This document shows, one piece after another, positions 38,709-48,140 of a stretch of 64,000 bases of DNA. The position numbers and the translations under genes are program-made. The DNA is taken from assembly GCA_964589785.1 (NCBI GenBank), contig CAZPUQ010000001.1:186001-250000 (forward strand), in the 5' to 3' direction. The notes beneath the pieces were generated by a model. It was given only the letters and a program-made list of their open reading frames with translations, was not told where the DNA came from and ran no database searches. The stretch's first letter is position 1. Every line of letters begins with the position of its first letter. This stretch comes from JAGVSR01 sp964589785 (GTDB taxonomy: Bacteria > Pseudomonadota > Alphaproteobacteria > Rhizobiales > Hyphomicrobiaceae).

Positions 38709-39655
38709 GATTTGGCCCCGCGCCTCGGCGCACGCGCGAGCACGTCGCCGTGCTGATGGGCGGCTGGTCGGCCGAACGGCCGATCAGCTTGAAGTCGGGC
38801 GCGGCGGTGGCCGCGGCGCTCGAGGGCGAGGGCTACCACGTGACGCCGATCGACGTCGATCGCGACGTTCCGGCGAGGCTCTCCGCGTTGCGCCCCGACG
38901 TCGCCTTCAACGCCCTGCATGGCCGCTTCGGCGAGGACGGCTGCATCCAGGGCATCCTGGAATGCCTTCAGATCCCCTACACCCATTCGGGCGTGCTCGC
39001 CTCGGCGCTCGCTATGCACAAGGAGCGCGCCAAAGCCGTCATGAAGCCGGCCGGCGTGCCGGTCGCGGAGGCGCGCGTCGTCACGCGGACCGAAGCCGCG
39101 GCCGGGCACGTGCTGCCGCCGCCCTATGTCGTGAAACCGGTTGACGAGGGCTCCAGCGTCGGCGTGCTCATCATCCGTCCCGGCACGAACGACGGGCCCA
39201 GGGCGATCCTGGCGGACGGCGCACCCGAGGATGTCGTCATGGTCGAGCGCTACGTGGCAGGCCGCGAGCTCACCTGCGCCGTCATCGGCGACGCCGTGAC
39301 CGACGTCATCGAGATCAAGCCGAAGGACGGTCTCGTGTTCTACGACTTCGAGGCAAAATATGCCCCTGGCGGCTCCTTGCACGAGCTCCCGGCGAAGGTT
39401 TTACCGGATGTTTACCAGTTGGTCCGGAAATACACGGGACTGGCGCACCAGGCCCTGGGCTGCCGGGGCGTCACGCGCGCCGACTTTCGCTACGACGACA
39501 CGCCGGGCGGCTCCGGAGACCTCATATGCCTGGAGGTCAACACGCAGCCCGGCATGACGGAGACGTCGCTGGTGCCGGAGCTGGCGCAGTATGCCGGCTG
39601 GAGCTTCGGCGACCTGGTCCGGTGGATCACAGAGGACGCGAGTTGCCACAGGTAG
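38705..39655 (+). CDS. ddl: D-alanine:D-alanine ligase
   Basis: A 316-residue ATP-grasp enzyme that makes the D-Ala-D-Ala used by MurF. Family blocks: VAVLMGGWSAERPISLKSG, FNALHGRFGEDGCIQGILE, the ATP-binding PPYVVKPVDEGSSVGVLII, TCAVIGD, and the metal-binding CLEVNTQPGMTETSLVPELA. The start overlaps the murB stop. The C-terminal end overlaps the proposed TTG start of ftsQ by 13 bases. Confidence 0.96.
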   Translation: MRFGPAPRRTREHVAVLMGGWSAERPISLKSGAAVAAALEGEGYHVTPIDVDRDVPARLSALRPDVAFNALHGRFGEDGCIQGILECLQIPYTHSGVLASALAMHKERAKAVMKPAGVPVAEARVVTRTEAAAGHVLPPPYVVKPVDEGSSVGVLIIRPGTNDGPRAILADGAPEDVVMVERYVAGRELTCAVIGDAVTDVIEIKPKDGLVFYDFEAKYAPGGSLHELPAKVLPDVYQLVRKYTGLAHQALGCRGVTRADFRYDDTPGGSGDLICLEVNTQPGMTETSLVPELAQYAGWSFGDLVRWITEDASCHR

Positions 39656-40548
39656 GGGCAGAGCTGGAGACGTCCTGGCGGGTGCCTCGGGCACCGCGCC
39701 CGCTCCCCTCCGCAGCCGACCGGTCCTCTGTCGCGCGTGCGACCGCGTACGCATCGGCCCCCGCATCGTTTCATGCATCGGACGGACGGCAGCGCCGGCG
39801 GCCCGCGCGCCGCGGCGGCCGGATGCTTGCCGTCACCGGCACGCTCGCGGCATTCGTCGCGGTCTCTCTGAGCCCTGCCGGCATCTTCGATCGCGACCGC
39901 ATCGCGGCCGCCCTGGGCTTCGGGATCGAACAGGTGTCCCTCACCGGGCACCGCGTCACGGCCGATGCCGATCTCTTCGCCGCGCTCGACCTGAATTCCG
40001 CCCGCTCGCTCGTGAGCTTCGACGCGGACGCGACGGGCAAGCGGCTTCAGCACCTGCCCTGGGTGCAGTCGGTGGAGATCACGCGCGTCTGGCCGGGCCA
40101 GCTCGCGATCCGCGTCAAGGAGCGCAAGGCTTTCGCGGTCTGGGAAAGGGGCGAGGTGACCGATCTCGTCGATGCGACCGGGCGTGTGCTCCGTCCCGTC
40201 AAGCGCGATGCTCCGCTCGACCTTCCTCATATTGCCGGCGAGGGCGCCAACGCCGGCGCCGCGCCGTTGCTGACCACGCTCGGCCGCCATCCCGAGATCG
40301 CGGCGCGGGTTCAGCGCGCGGTCCGGGTCGGGGACCGGCGCTGGACGCTCGAGCTCAAGGGCGGCGGCCGCATCCATCTCCCGTCCGACGGCGAAGCCTC
40401 GGCGCTGGCGCGCCTGGCGGCCGAGCCGCCGCTGCTCGCGCTCCTCGATGCGCCGGCCCGGGTCATCGACCTGCGCTCGCCCGGCCGCGTGGCCGTGCGC
40501 CAGCTCGACGGCGGAGCCGCGGCAGCCCCCTCCGCAAGCGGGAGGTGA
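39643..40548 (+). CDS. ftsQ: FtsQ cell-division protein
   Basis: A bitopic inner-membrane protein that links divisome sub-complexes. The proposed product has 301 residues: a basic cytoplasmic tail (about 1-60), one hydrophobic helix (about 61-80), a POTRA domain beginning near IEQVSLTGHRVTADADLFAAL, then the FtsQ domain with LPWVQSVEITRVWPGQLAIRVKER and KAFAVWERGEVTDLVDATGRVL. The start is TTG 39643, with AGAGGA six bases upstream, inside the end of ddl; GTG 39682 is an alternative. The family resemblance from the POTRA domain on is firm, the start is not. Confidence 0.88.
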   Translation: MPQVGAELETSWRVPRAPRPLPSAADRSSVARATAYASAPASFHASDGRQRRRPARRGGRMLAVTGTLAAFVAVSLSPAGIFDRDRIAAALGFGIEQVSLTGHRVTADADLFAALDLNSARSLVSFDADATGKRLQHLPWVQSVEITRVWPGQLAIRVKERKAFAVWERGEVTDLVDATGRVLRPVKRDAPLDLPHIAGEGANAGAAPLLTTLGRHPEIAARVQRAVRVGDRRWTLELKGGGRIHLPSDGEASALARLAAEPPLLALLDAPARVIDLRSPGRVAVRQLDGGAAAAPSASGR

Positions 40549-40555
40549 GGCAGCC

Positions 40556-41815
40556 ATGAAACGCGCGCTCGCCCGTCCCCGCCAGACAAGCCGCTTCGCC
40601 GCGGTGCTCGATGCGGGAAGCTTCAAGACCGTCTGCCTCCTGGCGACGCTCGATGACGAGGGGCGGCCGCAACGCATCGCCGGGGTCGGACTGACGCCGT
40701 CGCGCGGGATCAAATCGGGCCTCATCGTCGATCTTGCCGCCGCCGAGACCGCAATCCGCAGCGCCATCGCGCAGGCCGAGGAGATGGCCGGGGTCGGGCT
40801 GCAGAGCATCGATCTCTCGATCAACTGCGGGCGTCTCAGCTCGCTCTCGTTTGCCGTCGCCGCGCCGGTGCCAACGGGCCGCGTCGGGCGCGACACCCTG
40901 GAGCGCCTCGCCACGGCCGGGCGGGCCCATGGCGAGCGCGACGGCCGCCGGCTCCTTGAGCTCGACGTGCTCGGCTATCGTCTCGACGACGAGACCGCAA
41001 CGCGCGAACCGCTCGGCATGGCGGCCGGGCGCATCGCCGCACTCCTTCATGCCGTGACCGCGGATCGGCCGGCCGTCGGCAACCTGACGCGCACCGTCGA
41101 GCGCTGCTATCTGGCGCCGCGCCGCCTCGTTCCGGGGCCTGTCGCCAGCGCGCTCTCGGTGACGAGCGAGGAGGAGCGCCGGTCAGGCGTCATCGTTCTC
41201 GACATCGGCGCCGGCGTGACCGGGATCGCGGCCTTCGGCGAGGGCCAGGCGATCCACACTGACACCGTGGCAATGGGCGGCGGCCATGTCACGCTCGATG
41301 TTGTGCATGCGTTGCGCACGCCACTTGAAGAAGCTGAGCGAATCAAAACGCTTTATGGCACAGTGCTGAATGCGCAGTCCGATCAGCACGATGTCTTCGC
41401 TCATGCCGTGACCGGCGAGGGCGACGGCTTCGAGCAGCGGACGACAAAGGCGGATCTGGCCCGGATCATCCAGGCGCGCATGGCCGACCTGCTGCACCTC
41501 GTTCGCGAGCGATTGGCGAACGCCGGGCTTCTCAACGGCTCCTCCGCGCGGATCGTGCTTTGCGGCGGCGGCAGCGAGATTCCCGGCCTGCAATCCTTCG
41601 CCGAAGGTGTCTTCAAGCTGCCCGTGCGCGAAGGCAGACCCCGCACCGTGCCGGGCCTGCCGCCACGCGTATCGTCGGCGGCCTTCGCCGGCGTCGTTGG
41701 TATGTTGAGTGCCGGCGCCGGGAGCGCGGCCATCGATCTGCCGGAGACGGGCGGCGCCGGGATGCGGCGCGGCTACATCGGCCGGGTCGGGCAGTGGATC
41801 AAGGACGGCTTTTGA
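40556..41815 (+). CDS. ftsA: FtsA cell-division protein
   Basis: A 419-residue actin-fold ATPase that tethers FtsZ filaments to the membrane. The phosphate-binding loop is AAVLDAGSFKTVCLLA. The family 1C region (VGLQSIDLSINCGRLSSLSF) and the second phosphate loop VIVLDIGAGVTGIAAFG are visible, and the C-terminal amphipathic membrane-targeting helix is GYIGRVGQWIKDGF. A strong GGAGGTGAGG precedes ATG 40556. It sits directly between ftsQ and ftsZ. Confidence 0.95.
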   Translation: MKRALARPRQTSRFAAVLDAGSFKTVCLLATLDDEGRPQRIAGVGLTPSRGIKSGLIVDLAAAETAIRSAIAQAEEMAGVGLQSIDLSINCGRLSSLSFAVAAPVPTGRVGRDTLERLATAGRAHGERDGRRLLELDVLGYRLDDETATREPLGMAAGRIAALLHAVTADRPAVGNLTRTVERCYLAPRRLVPGPVASALSVTSEEERRSGVIVLDIGAGVTGIAAFGEGQAIHTDTVAMGGGHVTLDVVHALRTPLEEAERIKTLYGTVLNAQSDQHDVFAHAVTGEGDGFEQRTTKADLARIIQARMADLLHLVRERLANAGLLNGSSARIVLCGGGSEIPGLQSFAEGVFKLPVREGRPRTVPGLPPRVSSAAFAGVVGMLSAGAGSAAIDLPETGGAGMRRGYIGRVGQWIKDGF

Positions 41816-41887
41816 GGAGGGACGCGTCGGTACCGCGGGAAGAGAAGCGGTCCGTCGCACGTTCCTTCTGTCGAGACCGAGGGCAAG

Positions 41888-43561
41888 ATGAGCGCAAACC
41901 TGCCGCTGAACGTCACCGACCTGAAGCCGCGCATCACCGTCATCGGTGTGGGCGGTGCGGGCTGCAACGCTATCAACAACATGATCGACGCCAGCCTCGA
42001 CGGCGTCGAGTTCGTCGTGGCCAACACCGATGCGCAGTCGCTCGTCGCCTCCCAGGCCGGCCACAAGATCCAGCTCGGCGCGCGGCTGACCGAGGGGCTC
42101 GGCGCCGGCTCCCGCCCCGAGATCGGCGAGGCCGCCGCCGAGGAGACCCTCGATGACATCCGCGAGGTCATCCGCGGCTCGCACATGGTCTTCGTCGCGG
42201 CCGGCATGGGCGGCGGCACGGGCACGGGTGCGGCCGCCGTCATCGCGCGCGCGGCGAAAGAGCAGAACATCCTCACCGTCGCCGTCGTGACCAAGCCCTT
42301 CCTGTTTGAAGGCGCGCGGCGCATGCGGATTGCGGAGGCGGGCATCGCCGAGCTCAGGAAGCAGGTCGATACCCTGATCGTCATCCCGAACCAGAACCTG
42401 TTCCGGATCGCGAGCGAGCGCACGACCTTCGCGGAGGCGTTCGTGCTCGCCGACCAGGTGCTCTATTCGGGCGTGGCGTGCATCGTCGATCTCATCGTGA
42501 AGGAAGGGCTGATCAACCTCGACTTCGCCGATGTGCGCACGGTCATGAGCGGCATGGGCAGCGCGATGATGGGCACGGGCGAAGCCTCCGGCGAGAGCCG
42601 CGCCGTGCGCGCCGCCGAGGAGGCGATCGCCAATCCGCTGCTCGACGACGTGACGCTGGCGGGCGCGCGCGGGCTCCTGCTGTCGATTTCGGGCGGCGCC
42701 GATCTGACGCTCTACGAGGTCGACGAGGCCGCCATGCGCGTGCGCCAGGAGGTCGATCCGGACGCCAACATCATCGTGGGCGCCACGTTCGATCCCACCC
42801 TTGGCGATCGCGTGCGCGTTTCGATCGTCGCCTCCGGGCTTGCCGGCCAGGAAGCCTTCATGCGGCCGGCGGCGAGCGCCGTGCCTGCGGTCAAGGGTGC
42901 CTCCGCGCCGCCCGCATCCGCATTCGGATCGAGCGAGCGCGATCGCATCGCCGATGCGCTGAAGTCCCCGCATTTCATCGAGCTGGCGCTTGCCCCGGTC
43001 GCGCCGCCGCACCAGCCGCCGCCGGTTCCGGCCGCCTCGAGCTGGCATGCCGCCGACGACGTCGAGATCACCAACCTCGAGCCCGGCGCCTTCGGTGCGC
43101 TCGGCTATGCGCCGCCGTCGGCCGCCTATGGCGCACCGGCCGAGCGCGCTCCCGTGGAGGAGAGCTTCAACCCCGCGCCGCCTGCCGAGGTGCGCCGGCC
43201 GCCGCGCCGCATGCCCGAGATCGAGGACTTCCCGCTCGTCGGCCAGCGCGAGTACATCGCCAAGTCGCAGCGGCTCGCCGACGAGGCGCGCGGCTATCCG
43301 TCGACACCCGGCCGCGAGGAGAACGAGCCGCGTCGCCGCGGTCTCTTTGAGCGCCTCACGGGACGTGGAAAACACGAAAGTGATTCGCACGAGTCCGGTC
43401 GCGATCCCCACGCGGCACCGGCGTCGAGAGCACCATCGTCGGCGACGTCCTACGCCGTAGATGAAAGTGCGCGCGCAGTTCAGAACGCGCGTCGCGAGGA
43501 TGCAGCGCACCGCTCAGAAAAGCCCGAATTACCGGCGTTTTTCACACGTTCGAGACGTTGA
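41888..43561 (+). CDS. ftsZ: FtsZ, tubulin-like cell-division GTPase
   Basis: A 557-residue tubulin homologue that forms the division ring. N-terminal VIGVGGAGCNAINNMI, the GTP-binding signature GGGTGTG (108-114) followed by AAAVIA (usually AAPVIA), VTKPFLFEGARRM, the T7 loop NLDFADVRTVM (210-220) and LLDDVTL. A long disordered linker (about 325-545) ends in the FtsA/ZipA-type C-terminal peptide ELPAFFTRSRR, which differs from the usual alphaproteobacterial IPAFLRRQ-like end. The linker carries RRRGLFERLTGRGK. The Ala at position 117 is noteworthy because most FtsZ have Pro there. It is the last gene of the tight cluster; lpxC follows after 270 bases. Confidence 0.96.
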   Translation: MSANLPLNVTDLKPRITVIGVGGAGCNAINNMIDASLDGVEFVVANTDAQSLVASQAGHKIQLGARLTEGLGAGSRPEIGEAAAEETLDDIREVIRGSHMVFVAAGMGGGTGTGAAAVIARAAKEQNILTVAVVTKPFLFEGARRMRIAEAGIAELRKQVDTLIVIPNQNLFRIASERTTFAEAFVLADQVLYSGVACIVDLIVKEGLINLDFADVRTVMSGMGSAMMGTGEASGESRAVRAAEEAIANPLLDDVTLAGARGLLLSISGGADLTLYEVDEAAMRVRQEVDPDANIIVGATFDPTLGDRVRVSIVASGLAGQEAFMRPAASAVPAVKGASAPPASAFGSSERDRIADALKSPHFIELALAPVAPPHQPPPVPAASSWHAADDVEITNLEPGAFGALGYAPPSAAYGAPAERAPVEESFNPAPPAEVRRPPRRMPEIEDFPLVGQREYIAKSQRLADEARGYPSTPGREENEPRRRGLFERLTGRGKHESDSHESGRDPHAAPASRAPSSATSYAVDESARAVQNARREDAAHRSEKPELPAFFTRSRR

Positions 43562-43833
43562 GCTCGGCGGCTCTACACCGCGCTATTTTTGATCCAAACC
43601 AAAGCATGTCTCAATGGTAACAGAGTGTAAGAAAGCGTGATTTGTAGCGTCCCTGGGTGACGGTTATCGTCGCTGCGGATGTGATTTTGATCCGCCTCGC
43701 CTCAGGGGTTCCACGAAGCGCCAACAAGAGCGCGACGGAACAAGGGAAGAAGGGCAGCGGAAAGAAATCCGGGGGGGCAGACAAACGGTTCCGACCGGCT
43801 GGCTGCCTGGGATATGCGAGGGGACGGCGCAGG

Positions 43834-44775
43834 ATGTCGAATCGATTTATCGGCGCGCGACAAACCACGATCGCCCGCGAGATCGAGCTCAAGGGCACAG
43901 GTGTCCACAGCGGGGCTCCCGTATCGGTCACCCTCCATCCGGCAGACGTCGATACGGGTCTCCTGTTCGTCGTCACCAAACGGGGCCGGGTCGTAGCTGA
44001 GATCCCCGCCCACGTCTCCAACGTCAAGAACCTCACGCTCTGCACCGTCATCGGCGACAGCTCCGGCATCACAGTCTCGACCGTCGAGCATCTCATGGCC
44101 GCCCTTCGTGGCCTCTCCGTCGATAACTGCATCATCGAAATCGACAGCAAGGAAGTCCCGATCATGGACGGCAGCGCGCTGCCGTTCGTCGAGGCCATCG
44201 ACGAGGTCGGGCTTCGCGAGCTCAACGCCTCGCGCCGCTTCATCAAGGTCCTGAAGCCGATCCGCGTCGAAGAGGGCGGCTGCTGGGGCGAGATCGCGCC
44301 GCATTCCGGCTTCCATCTCGATGTCGAGATCGACTTCGACACGCCGCTCATCGGCCGCCAGCGCCTGGCCTTCGAGATGAGCCCCGGCATCTTCCGCAAC
44401 GAGCTCGCCCGCGCCCGCACCTTCGGCTTCATGTCCGATGTGGAGCGTCTGTGGAAGGCCGGTCTCGCGCTCGGCGCCAACCTCACCAACACGGTTGCCA
44501 TCGGCGACGGCCGCATCATGAACCGCGAGGGTCTGCGCGACCAGATGGAGTTCGTGCGCCACAAGATGCTCGACGCGGTTGGCGATCTCAGCCTGTCCGG
44601 CTTGCCGCTCCTTGGCGCCTATCGCTCGGTCCGCGGCGGGCATCGCCTCAACTCGCTTGTCCTGCAGGCGCTGCTATCGGATGAGACGGCCTGGACCATC
44701 GTGCAGGCGCCCCGCGTGCGCGAGATCACGCCGCGCGTGTTCGGTCTGCCGCAGGCCTTCGCCGTCGGCGAGTAA
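43834..44775 (+). CDS. lpxC: UDP-3-O-acyl-N-acetylglucosamine deacetylase
   Basis: A 313-residue zinc deacetylase, the committed step of lipid A synthesis. Zinc and catalytic residues: H86 in STVEHLMAAL, H243 and D247 in VRHKMLDAVGDL, and H270 in VRGGHRLNS. EVPIMDGSALPFVEAI and RTFGFMSDVERL are typical. It lies after ftsZ as in many Proteobacteria. The 272-base gap before it is less GC-rich than its surroundings, with a six-base inverted repeat at 43675-43695, so a separate promoter is likely. Confidence 0.96.
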   Translation: MSNRFIGARQTTIAREIELKGTGVHSGAPVSVTLHPADVDTGLLFVVTKRGRVVAEIPAHVSNVKNLTLCTVIGDSSGITVSTVEHLMAALRGLSVDNCIIEIDSKEVPIMDGSALPFVEAIDEVGLRELNASRRFIKVLKPIRVEEGGCWGEIAPHSGFHLDVEIDFDTPLIGRQRLAFEMSPGIFRNELARARTFGFMSDVERLWKAGLALGANLTNTVAIGDGRIMNREGLRDQMEFVRHKMLDAVGDLSLSGLPLLGAYRSVRGGHRLNSLVLQALLSDETAWTIVQAPRVREITPRVFGLPQAFAVGE

Positions 44776-45100
44776 GCCGGGCTTTCTTCTCGCTCACACG
44801 GACGTGCGCCCGGTTGGCTCCGGCGGCCGTGCCATGCCTACGGCCCCACAACAACCATATTCGCCGGCTATCGCCCCTTCGTGTGGGGATGGCTGACTTC
44901 TTCGGTTCTGCGGCGAGGATTCGTGTGCTATCTCGGCGGGCGGATGGCCGCCTCGAAACGCTTTGATCCCTGCGGCCCGTCTCGCCATCGCGCGTCGCGC
45001 CGTGTGGCGGTCAACCGCAGTCCGGTCGACCAAGGGCGCGGGTAATCCTAGAGCACGTGCGGACCCACAGCAGCGGCGGACCAAGAGCACGGAAACCAGA
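44776..45100. other. Intergenic region between lpxC and bamD
   Basis: A 325-base region without a supported gene. It holds inverted repeats GGCCGT/ACGGCC (around 44826-44845) and CCCCACA (44844-44850) with TGTGGGG (44882-44888), which could form a folded leader or terminator, though there is no T-run. The bamD frame is open upstream of 45101 but shows no lipoprotein features there. Confidence 0.45.
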
Positions 45101-45949
45101 ATGCGCAATCGCCTTCCGCCCCGCTTCCTCGCCGGCCTCGCGATGGCGCTCGTCGCCGCGCTGCTCGCAGGCTGCGCATCATCCGTCGATGCCACGAGCG
45201 CCCTCAATTCGGATCCGCCCGAGAAGATGTACGCGGAGGCCGATGCGATGATGTCGGGCGGCAAGTTCGAAGCCGCCGCGGCCAAGTTCGAGGAACTCGA
45301 CCGCTCGCATCCCTACTCGCCCGAGGCGCGCCGTGCGATCGTTCTCGCGGCCTACGCCTACTACAAGGCCGGCAAGACGCCGGAGGCGATCGCCTCCGCC
45401 GAGCGCTATGCCGTCATGCATCCGGGCACCAAGGACGCCCCCTTCGCGCACTTCATCATCGCGTCCGCCTACTTCGACGACATGAAGGGAGCCAACCGCG
45501 ACCAGGCCGCGACCCGCAAGGCACTCGAGCAGTACAAGATCCTGAAGACGCGCTACCCCGACAGCAGCTATGCGGAGAACGCCGACAATCGCATCCGCGT
45601 GTGCGAGGATACGCTCGCCGCGCAGGAGATGGAGGTCGGCCGCTACTATCTGAAGCGCAAGAACTACATCGGCGCGATCAACCGCTTCAAGACCGTCGTC
45701 TCCGACTACCAGACCACGAACCACGTGGAGGAGGCCCTCGCCCGGCTCACCGAGAGCTACATGGCGCTCGGCATCAAGGAGGAGGCGCAGACGGCCGCCG
45801 CGGTGCTCGGCTACAACTTCCCCAACTCCAAGTGGTACAAGGACAGCTACGCGCTGCTCCAGTCGGATGGTCTCGCGCCCCGCGAGGACAGCGGCTCTTG
45901 GATCTCCAAGGCGTGGAAAAGCGTCTCCCTGAGCGGCAGCTCGGGCTGA
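45101..45949 (+). CDS. bamD: BamD, outer-membrane protein assembly lipoprotein
   Basis: A 282-residue lipoprotein of the BAM complex that helps insert beta-barrel proteins. The signal ends in the lipobox LLAGC with C25 as the lipidated residue. TPR-like repeats follow: AEADAMMSGGKFEAAAAKFEEL, ARRAIVLAAYAYYKAGKTPEAI, ATRKALEQYKILKTRYPDSSYAENA and AALE-type helices, ending in LGYNFPNSKWYKDSYALL. recN, often found between bamD and ligA in related genomes, is absent here. Confidence 0.95.
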   Translation: MRNRLPPRFLAGLAMALVAALLAGCASSVDATSALNSDPPEKMYAEADAMMSGGKFEAAAAKFEELDRSHPYSPEARRAIVLAAYAYYKAGKTPEAIASAERYAVMHPGTKDAPFAHFIIASAYFDDMKGANRDQAATRKALEQYKILKTRYPDSSYAENADNRIRVCEDTLAAQEMEVGRYYLKRKNYIGAINRFKTVVSDYQTTNHVEEALARLTESYMALGIKEEAQTAAAVLGYNFPNSKWYKDSYALLQSDGLAPREDSGSWISKAWKSVSLSGSSG

Positions 45950-46003
45950 ATTGACGGCGAGGCCGTATCGTGCTCGTTCCCTTGCCAGGGACAGAGCCGG
46001 ACC

Positions 46004-48127
46004 ATGAACGCGACGAAGGCCCACCACCTGAAGTCCGTTGCGGACCTGACGCGCGAGGAGGCGGACGCGGAGCTGGCGCGCCTCGCCTTCGTCATCGCGC
46101 ACCACGACCGCCTCTACTATCAGGCCGACGCGCCGGAGATCTCCGACGCCGAGTACGATGAGCTGCGCCGGCGCAACGAGGCCATCGAGGCCCGCTTCCC
46201 CGGCCTCGTGCGGGCCGACAGCCCCTCGCACCGGGTCGGTGCGGCCGCGGCGGAGGGCTTCGGCAAGGTCCGCCACCGCGTGCCGATGCTATCGCTCGGC
46301 AACGCCTTCGACGAGGTGGAGGTCAAGGAGTTCGTCGCCCGCGTCCATCGCTTCCTCGGGCTCAATAGCGACGACCCGGTAACCTTCACCGCCGAGCCGA
46401 AGATCGACGGCCTGTCGATCTCCATCCGCTATGAGAACGCCGTTCTCATCGACGCCGCGACCCGCGGCGACGGCATGGAAGGCGAGCGCGTCACCGACAA
46501 CGTGCGCACGATCTCCGACATCCCACACCGGCTGAAGGGCAAGGACGTGCCGGACGTCGTCGAGGTGCGCGGCGAGATCTACATCGGCCACGCCGCGTTC
46601 AAGAAGCTCAACGCGGCACAGGCCGCCGCGGGCGGCAAGGTCTTCGCCAACCCGCGCAACGCCGCCGCCGGCTCGCTGCGCCAGCTCGATCCGCAGGTGA
46701 CCGCATCGCGTCCGCTGCGGTTCTTCGCCTATGCGTGGGGAGAGATGTCGGCGCTGCCGGCCGATACGCAGCACGGCATGATCGGCGCATTGCATCGCTG
46801 GGGCTTGCCCGTCAATCCGCTGACGCGTCCATGCCGGACGACGGACGACCTCATCGCGTTCTATCGCGACATGGCCGAGAAGCGGGCGACGCTCGGCTAC
46901 GATATCGACGGCGTCGTCTACAAGGTGGACCGCCTCGATCTGCGCGAGCGGCTTGGCTTCGTCTCGCGCTCGCCGCGCTGGGCGATCGCGCACAAGTTTC
47001 CCGCCGAGCAGGCGACCACGATCCTGCGCGCCATCGAGATCCAGGTCGGCCGCACGGGCGCGCTGACCCCGGTCGCCAAGCTCGAGCCCGTGACCGTTGG
47101 CGGCGTCGTCGTCTCGAACGCGACGCTGCACAACGAGGACGAGATCGCCCGCAAGGACATCCGCGTCGGCGACACCGTGGTCGTGCAGCGCGCGGGCGAC
47201 GTCATCCCGCAGGTGGTGTCCGTCGTTCCCGACAAGCGTCCGCCCGGTACGAAGCCGTTCCACATGCGGCATACCTGCCCGGTGTGCGGCAGCCACGCCG
47301 TGCGCGAGGCGGACGATGAGAGTGCCGGAGCGGGCGTCGTGCGCCGCTGCACGGGCGGGCTCGTCTGCCCGGCGCAGGCCAAGGAGCGGCTGAAGCATTT
47401 CGTCTCGCGGCTCGCCTTCGACATCGAGGGGCTGGGCGAGGAGAAGATCGAGCTGTTCTTCGACGAGGGCCTGATCCGCACGCCGGCCGATATCTTCACG
47501 CTCGCGGCGCGCGACGCCGAGAGCGAGGCGCCGCTGAAGTCGCGCAAGGGCTTCGGAGCGAAGTCGGTCGACAAGCTCTTTGCCGCGATCGACGCGCGCC
47601 GGACGATCGGCCTGGAGCGGTTCCTGTATGCGCTCGGCATCCGCTACATCGGCGAGACGACGGCCAAGGACCTCGCCAGGGCGTATGGGTCGCTCGCGGA
47701 GTTCCGATCCGCCGTCGATGCCGCGGTCGCGGGCGGCAAGGGCAGCGAGGCCTACAGCGAGATCGACAACATCGAGGGCATCGGCGAGACGGTCGTCGAT
47801 GCGCTGATCGACTTCTTCTCCGAGCCGCACAACGTCGATGCGGTCGAAGCCTTGCTCGAGAACGTCGAGGTCGAGCCCTACGAGCGCATCGCGGAGGCGT
47901 CGCCGGTGACGGGCAAGACGGTCGTCTTCACCGGCACGCTCGACCGGCTGTCGCGCCACGAGGCCAAGGCCCAGGCCGAGCGGCTTGGAGCCAAGGTCGC
48001 CGGCTCCGTTTCAAAAAAGACCGATTATGTGATCGCGGGCGCGGACGCCGGCTCGAAGCTCGCCAAGGCGCGGGAGCTTGGCGTCACGGTGTTGAGCGAA
48101 GACGAGTGGCTGGCGCTCATCGGCTGA
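46004..48127 (+). CDS. ligA: NAD-dependent DNA ligase
   Basis: A 707-residue ligase that seals nicks with NAD. The nucleotidyl-acceptor lysine is K133 in TAEPKIDGLSIS, preceded by the Ia domain (HHDRLYYQADAPEISDAEYD). The OB fold has GRTGALTPVAKLEPV, and the four-Cys zinc finger is CPVCGSHAV ... RRCTGGLVCPAQ. The helix-hairpin-helix region and a C-terminal BRCT domain (GKTVVFTGTLDRLSRHEAKAQ) are complete. The stop codon lies in a palindrome shared with the stop codon of the convergent peptidase gene. Confidence 0.97.
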   Translation: MNATKAHHLKSVADLTREEADAELARLAFVIAHHDRLYYQADAPEISDAEYDELRRRNEAIEARFPGLVRADSPSHRVGAAAAEGFGKVRHRVPMLSLGNAFDEVEVKEFVARVHRFLGLNSDDPVTFTAEPKIDGLSISIRYENAVLIDAATRGDGMEGERVTDNVRTISDIPHRLKGKDVPDVVEVRGEIYIGHAAFKKLNAAQAAAGGKVFANPRNAAAGSLRQLDPQVTASRPLRFFAYAWGEMSALPADTQHGMIGALHRWGLPVNPLTRPCRTTDDLIAFYRDMAEKRATLGYDIDGVVYKVDRLDLRERLGFVSRSPRWAIAHKFPAEQATTILRAIEIQVGRTGALTPVAKLEPVTVGGVVVSNATLHNEDEIARKDIRVGDTVVVQRAGDVIPQVVSVVPDKRPPGTKPFHMRHTCPVCGSHAVREADDESAGAGVVRRCTGGLVCPAQAKERLKHFVSRLAFDIEGLGEEKIELFFDEGLIRTPADIFTLAARDAESEAPLKSRKGFGAKSVDKLFAAIDARRTIGLERFLYALGIRYIGETTAKDLARAYGSLAEFRSAVDAAVAGGKGSEAYSEIDNIEGIGETVVDALIDFFSEPHNVDAVEALLENVEVEPYERIAEASPVTGKTVVFTGTLDRLSRHEAKAQAERLGAKVAGSVSKKTDYVIAGADAGSKLAKARELGVTVLSEDEWLALIG

Positions 48128-48140
48128 CGGCGTGCCGTCA
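48125..48140. terminator. Palindrome formed by two convergent stop codons
   Basis: TGACGGC-GT-GCCGTCA is a perfect inverted repeat whose outer three bases on each side are the stop codons of ligA (plus) and the aminopeptidase (minus). It could act as a short bidirectional hairpin. There is no T-run, so termination is uncertain. Confidence 0.45.
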
